8,251 nt of DNA, taken from NCBI GenBank assembly GCA_051745835.1, contig JBNJEL010000085.1, positions 1 through 8,251 of the forward strand, in the 5' to 3' direction. This document shows, in pieces, positions 5,895-8,251 of the stretch. Numbering within the stretch: position 1 is the first letter of the stretch; each line of letters starts with the position of its first letter. The position numbers and the translations under genes were made by a program. Under the pieces are notes generated by a model, which made no database searches, was not told where the DNA came from, and was given only the letters and a program-made list of their open reading frames with translations. Origin of the DNA: JBNJEL01 sp051745835. GTDB lineage: Bacteria; Bacillota; Halanaerobiia; Halobacteroidales; Acetohalobiaceae.

Positions 5895-7007
5895 TTAGTT
5901 ATCTAATCTAAATCTATTACCTGCTAGCTGTTCTACTAAACCTTTAATTTCTAACTGTAGTAAAATAGAATGCAACTTATGAGTAGCTACTTTACTTTTG
6001 ACTACTAATTGATCAAAGTCTTGAGGGGTAGAACTTAAGTGATTATAAACCTGTTCTTCCATACTAGATAGTTCCAAATCGGCAATTTCCTCACTTTTAA
6101 GAGAATCATCTGAATTTTCAATCATTTGATGCCAACCTTCAAGAGGTAATTCTTCTATAATATCATCTATCTTCTGTACTAATTTAGCCCCAACTTGAAT
6201 TAGTTGATTAGTCCCAACACTTTGTACGCGAGTAATATCACCTGGAATGGCAAATACTTCTCGCCCTTGATTAAGCGCATAATTAGCTGTAATTAAAGAA
6301 CCACTCTTTTGAGCCGCTTCCACAACTATTGTACCTAAACTAAGTCCACTAATAATTCGATTACGCTGAGGAAAGTTACTTCCTACTGGCGAAGTACCTA
6401 CTGGAAATGCAGACAACAACGCTCCTTGATTACTTACCTTCGCTGCTAACTCTTTATTCTCCGGTGGATAAATTACATCTAGCCCCGAACCTAAAACTGC
6501 TAAAGTACGCCCACCCTGCAATGCCCCTTGATGAGCTGCAGTATCTATTCCACGAGCTAATCCACTAACGATAGTAAAACCCTGCTGTGCTAAATTATCA
6601 GCTAAACGCTCTGCTACCCTCCGACCATAAGTAGTACACTTCCTAGATCCTACAATTGATAAACTAATTAAATCTTGTTGATTAAGAGTTCCTTGATAAA
6701 AAAGAACCGGCGGCGGATCATAAATATTCTTCAATAAAGAAGGATAATCTGAATCGGTTAAAGTTAAAAAGTTAATATTTAATCTATCTAGCTGTTCTAA
6801 CTCATAATCTAAATCAATCTCTGCTCTATCCTTAATTATCTGTCTGCTTCTCTTAGCTCCCACCAAGTTAACCTGACATAACTCCTCTTGACTAGCCTGC
6901 CAGATAGAATGAGCATCACCAAAAAAATCTATTAAATTCTTGATTAATTTAGGACCTAAGCCCTGTAATTTAATCAAACCTAACCAGTATTTACGTTTAT
7001 TCATCAT
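5895..7007 (-). CDS. dprA: DNA-processing protein DprA (Smf)
   Basis: DprA binds incoming single-stranded DNA during natural transformation, protects it and loads RecA. The 370-residue protein has an N-terminal helix-hairpin-helix/SAM-like part (about 8-60, LIKLQGLGPKLIKNLI). The Rossmann-like SMF core then covers about 75-290, with the nucleotide/DNA-site signatures SIVGSRKCTTYGRR (117-130), SGLARGIDTAAHQGAL (148-163), VLGSGLDVIYPPEN (171-184), NFPQRNRIISGLS (211-223), EAAQKSGSLITA (230-241) and AIPGD (253-257). A C-terminal winged-helix DprA domain spans about 313-368. All domains are intact. Two adjacent ATGs occur at 7007 and 7004. The only SD-like sequence is GGTGAT at 7015-7010, which is weak, so the second ATG is equally plausible. 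It follows comM by 80 bp and is followed by smg. A possible CodY operator lies upstream. Confidence 0.96.
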   Translation of the reverse strand: MMNKRKYWLGLIKLQGLGPKLIKNLIDFFGDAHSIWQASQEELCQVNLVGAKRSRQIIKDRAEIDLDYELEQLDRLNINFLTLTDSDYPSLLKNIYDPPPVLFYQGTLNQQDLISLSIVGSRKCTTYGRRVAERLADNLAQQGFTIVSGLARGIDTAAHQGALQGGRTLAVLGSGLDVIYPPENKELAAKVSNQGALLSAFPVGTSPVGSNFPQRNRIISGLSLGTIVVEAAQKSGSLITANYALNQGREVFAIPGDITRVQSVGTNQLIQVGAKLVQKIDDIIEELPLEGWHQMIENSDDSLKSEEIADLELSSMEEQVYNHLSSTPQDFDQLVVKSKVATHKLHSILLQLEIKGLVEQLAGNRFRLDN

Positions 7008-7029
7008 TTATCACCAACTAATCTATATA

Positions 7030-7061
7030 ATTATATACTTAAGATTCGTGAATAGTCTGAA
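7030..7061 (-). promoter_or_regulatory. Weak candidate promoter for dprA
   Basis: A TATAAT lies at 7035-7030 on the minus strand within an AT-rich run, about 25 nt before the dprA start. The only reasonable -35 is TTCAGA (7061-7056), which is 18 nt from an overlapping TATATA (7037-7032) but 20 nt from TATAAT. The fit is poor, and dprA may instead be read from a comM promoter outside the window. The -35 candidate lies inside the possible CodY box. Confidence 0.3.
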
Positions 7062-7065
7062 AATT
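7051..7065. promoter_or_regulatory. Possible CodY operator upstream of dprA
   Basis: AATAGTCTGAAAATT matches the published CodY box AATTTTCWGAAAATT at 13 of 15 positions; the mismatches are the fourth and fifth bases. It is intergenic between comM and dprA and overlaps the -35 region of the weak dprA promoter, a position suited to repression. CodY itself is encoded in this window with a nearly unchanged recognition helix. Chance occurrence in AT-rich DNA is possible. Confidence 0.4.
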
Positions 7066-7087
7066 CCTTCTTTTATTTAATAATTAC

Positions 7088-8251
7088 TTAATTAGCAAAT
7101 AATTTTCGATCAAGATCACGATACTGAATTGCTTCTCCAATATGTTCTGCACCAATCTCTGATTTATGATCTAAATCAGCAATTGTTCGGCTCAACTTTA
7201 AAATCCTATCATAAGCCCGAGCACTTAAATTAAGCCGCTTAATCGCTTGATGTAAAAGATCTTGACTAGCCGAAGTTAGGATAGCATACTTCTCTAATAA
7301 TTTACCACTCATCTCGGCATTACAGTTAATCTCTTGGTCTTGAAAGCGTTGGTATTGAATCTGACGTGCTTGATTGACTCTAGCTCTAATTTGGGCTGAA
7401 CTCTCTCCATTAGGAGCAGCAGAAACTACATCTGCTTCCAAGCGCGGTACTTCGATATGTATATCAATCCGATCTAATAAAGGTCCAGATACTTTGCTTA
7501 AGTACCGTTCTATCTGACCATGACTACAGCTGCAATTTCGTCCTGAAGCTCCATGAAATCCACAAGGACAAGGATTCATAGCTGCAATCAACATTATATT
7601 GGCTGGATAAGTTAAAGTAGTCAATGAACGAGAGATAGTTACTTCTCTAGACTCCAAGGGCTGGCGTAATACTTCTAATACATTACGATTAAACTCGGGT
7701 ACTTCATCTAAAAATAGAACTCCATCATGAGCTAAACTGACCTCTCCTGGTTGTGGAATTCGACCTCCACCGATCATTCCCGCGTGAGTTGTGGTATGGT
7801 GTGGTGCCCTAAAAGGACGCTGTTTAACTAAAGAGCTACTTTCTTCCAACAGTCCTAAAATACTATAGATCTTAGTTAGTTCTATAGCTTCATCTAAATT
7901 GAGTTCAGGAAGAATAGTTGGTAAACGCTTAGCTAACATTGTCTTACCAGAACCCGGCGGACCTAACATAATCACATTATGTCCTCCGGCTGCTGCTACC
8001 TCCAAAGCTCGTTTAGCTGCCTGCTGTCCCTTCACTTCAGCAAAATCCACCTTATAATTAGACTTTAAATGGGGAGCAAACTCTTTACTAACTGACCAAT
8101 CAGCTTCTCGAGCTCCCAGAAACTCTATTGTCTCCGCTAAAGTAGAAACAGGAACTGCTTCAATCCCTTCCACTACTGCTGCTTCATTAACATTAGCTGC
8201 TGGTAGAATAATCCCTCGCTTCCCCGCTTCTTTAGCTGCTAGTGCCATCGG
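7088..8251 (-). CDS. comM: ComM/YifB family AAA+ ATPase (Mg-chelatase-like), partial at the right edge
   Basis: ComM/YifB proteins are hexameric AAA+ helicases; Vibrio ComM promotes branch migration during integration of transforming DNA. The gene runs off the window. The first full codon at the edge (8251-8249) is proline and the frame stays open, so the methionine at 8248 is internal and roughly 120 N-terminal residues are missing (the Lon-protease-like S5 fold). Counting from Met8248, the visible features are the family segment MALAAKEAG...ILPAAN at 1-19, Walker A GPPGSGKT at 96-103, FRAPHHTTTHAGMIGGG at 146-162, Walker B GVLFLDE at 176-182, the zinc-type cysteines CPCG and CSCSHG at 227-243, and LLDRIDIHIEVPR at 257-269. 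A C-terminal Mg-chelatase domain follows (NLSARAYDRILKLSRTIADL). It stops 80 bp before dprA, a common pairing in bacteria. Confidence 0.95.
   Translation of the reverse strand, partial: PMALAAKEAGKRGIILPAANVNEAAVVEGIEAVPVSTLAETIEFLGAREADWSVSKEFAPHLKSNYKVDFAEVKGQQAAKRALEVAAAGGHNVIMLGPPGSGKTMLAKRLPTILPELNLDEAIELTKIYSILGLLEESSSLVKQRPFRAPHHTTTHAGMIGGGRIPQPGEVSLAHDGVLFLDEVPEFNRNVLEVLRQPLESREVTISRSLTTLTYPANIMLIAAMNPCPCGFHGASGRNCSCSHGQIERYLSKVSGPLLDRIDIHIEVPRLEADVVSAAPNGESSAQIRARVNQARQIQYQRFQDQEINCNAEMSGKLLEKYAILTSASQDLLHQAIKRLNLSARAYDRILKLSRTIADLDHKSEIGAEHIGEAIQYRDLDRKLFAN

Overview
All genes in this window lie on the minus strand and read from high to low coordinates. The DNA is AT-rich, the Shine-Dalgarno sites are strong (AAAGGAGG type), and the gene content (CodY, HslUV, a DUF494/Smg protein next to DprA and TopA) fits a low-GC anaerobic Firmicute. 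My best guess, from how the proteins read, is the Halanaerobiales (a Halobacteroides, Orenia or Acetohalobium type). That placement is recognition from memory, not a database result.

Layout in transcription order. First comes the C-terminal three quarters of a ComM/YifB AAA+ ATPase, cut by the right window edge. It is followed by dprA, the RecA loader for incoming single-stranded DNA. The 80 bp between them hold a sequence close to the CodY operator consensus. Next are an Smg/DUF494 gene and topA, 32 bp apart, behind a 152-bp gap with two near-identical sigma-A promoters 33 bp apart and a hairpin against the smg start codon. Then hslV and hslU (the ClpQY protease) follow, with a clear promoter in the gap after topA, and then codY, the global nutritional repressor. 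After codY comes a 189-bp region with a promoter and a well-formed class I cyclic-di-GMP (GEMM-I) riboswitch whose target gene lies beyond the left edge.

How it fits together. comM and dprA act on DNA taken up during transformation. topA relaxes negative supercoils, and smg is a conserved companion of unknown function. hslVU degrades proteins. In Bacillus the order topA-trmFO-xerC-hslV-hslU-codY runs straight into the flagellar flgB operon. Here trmFO and xerC are absent between topA and hslV. The riboswitch sits exactly where the flagellar operon leader would be, so c-di-GMP control of motility is the leading hypothesis.

I see no phage, insertion sequence, CRISPR array, tRNA, rRNA or convincing intrinsic terminator. 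The coding part is ordinary core genome. The interest lies in the intergenic regulatory DNA: the riboswitch, the possible CodY site before dprA, the paired promoters and the structured smg leader.
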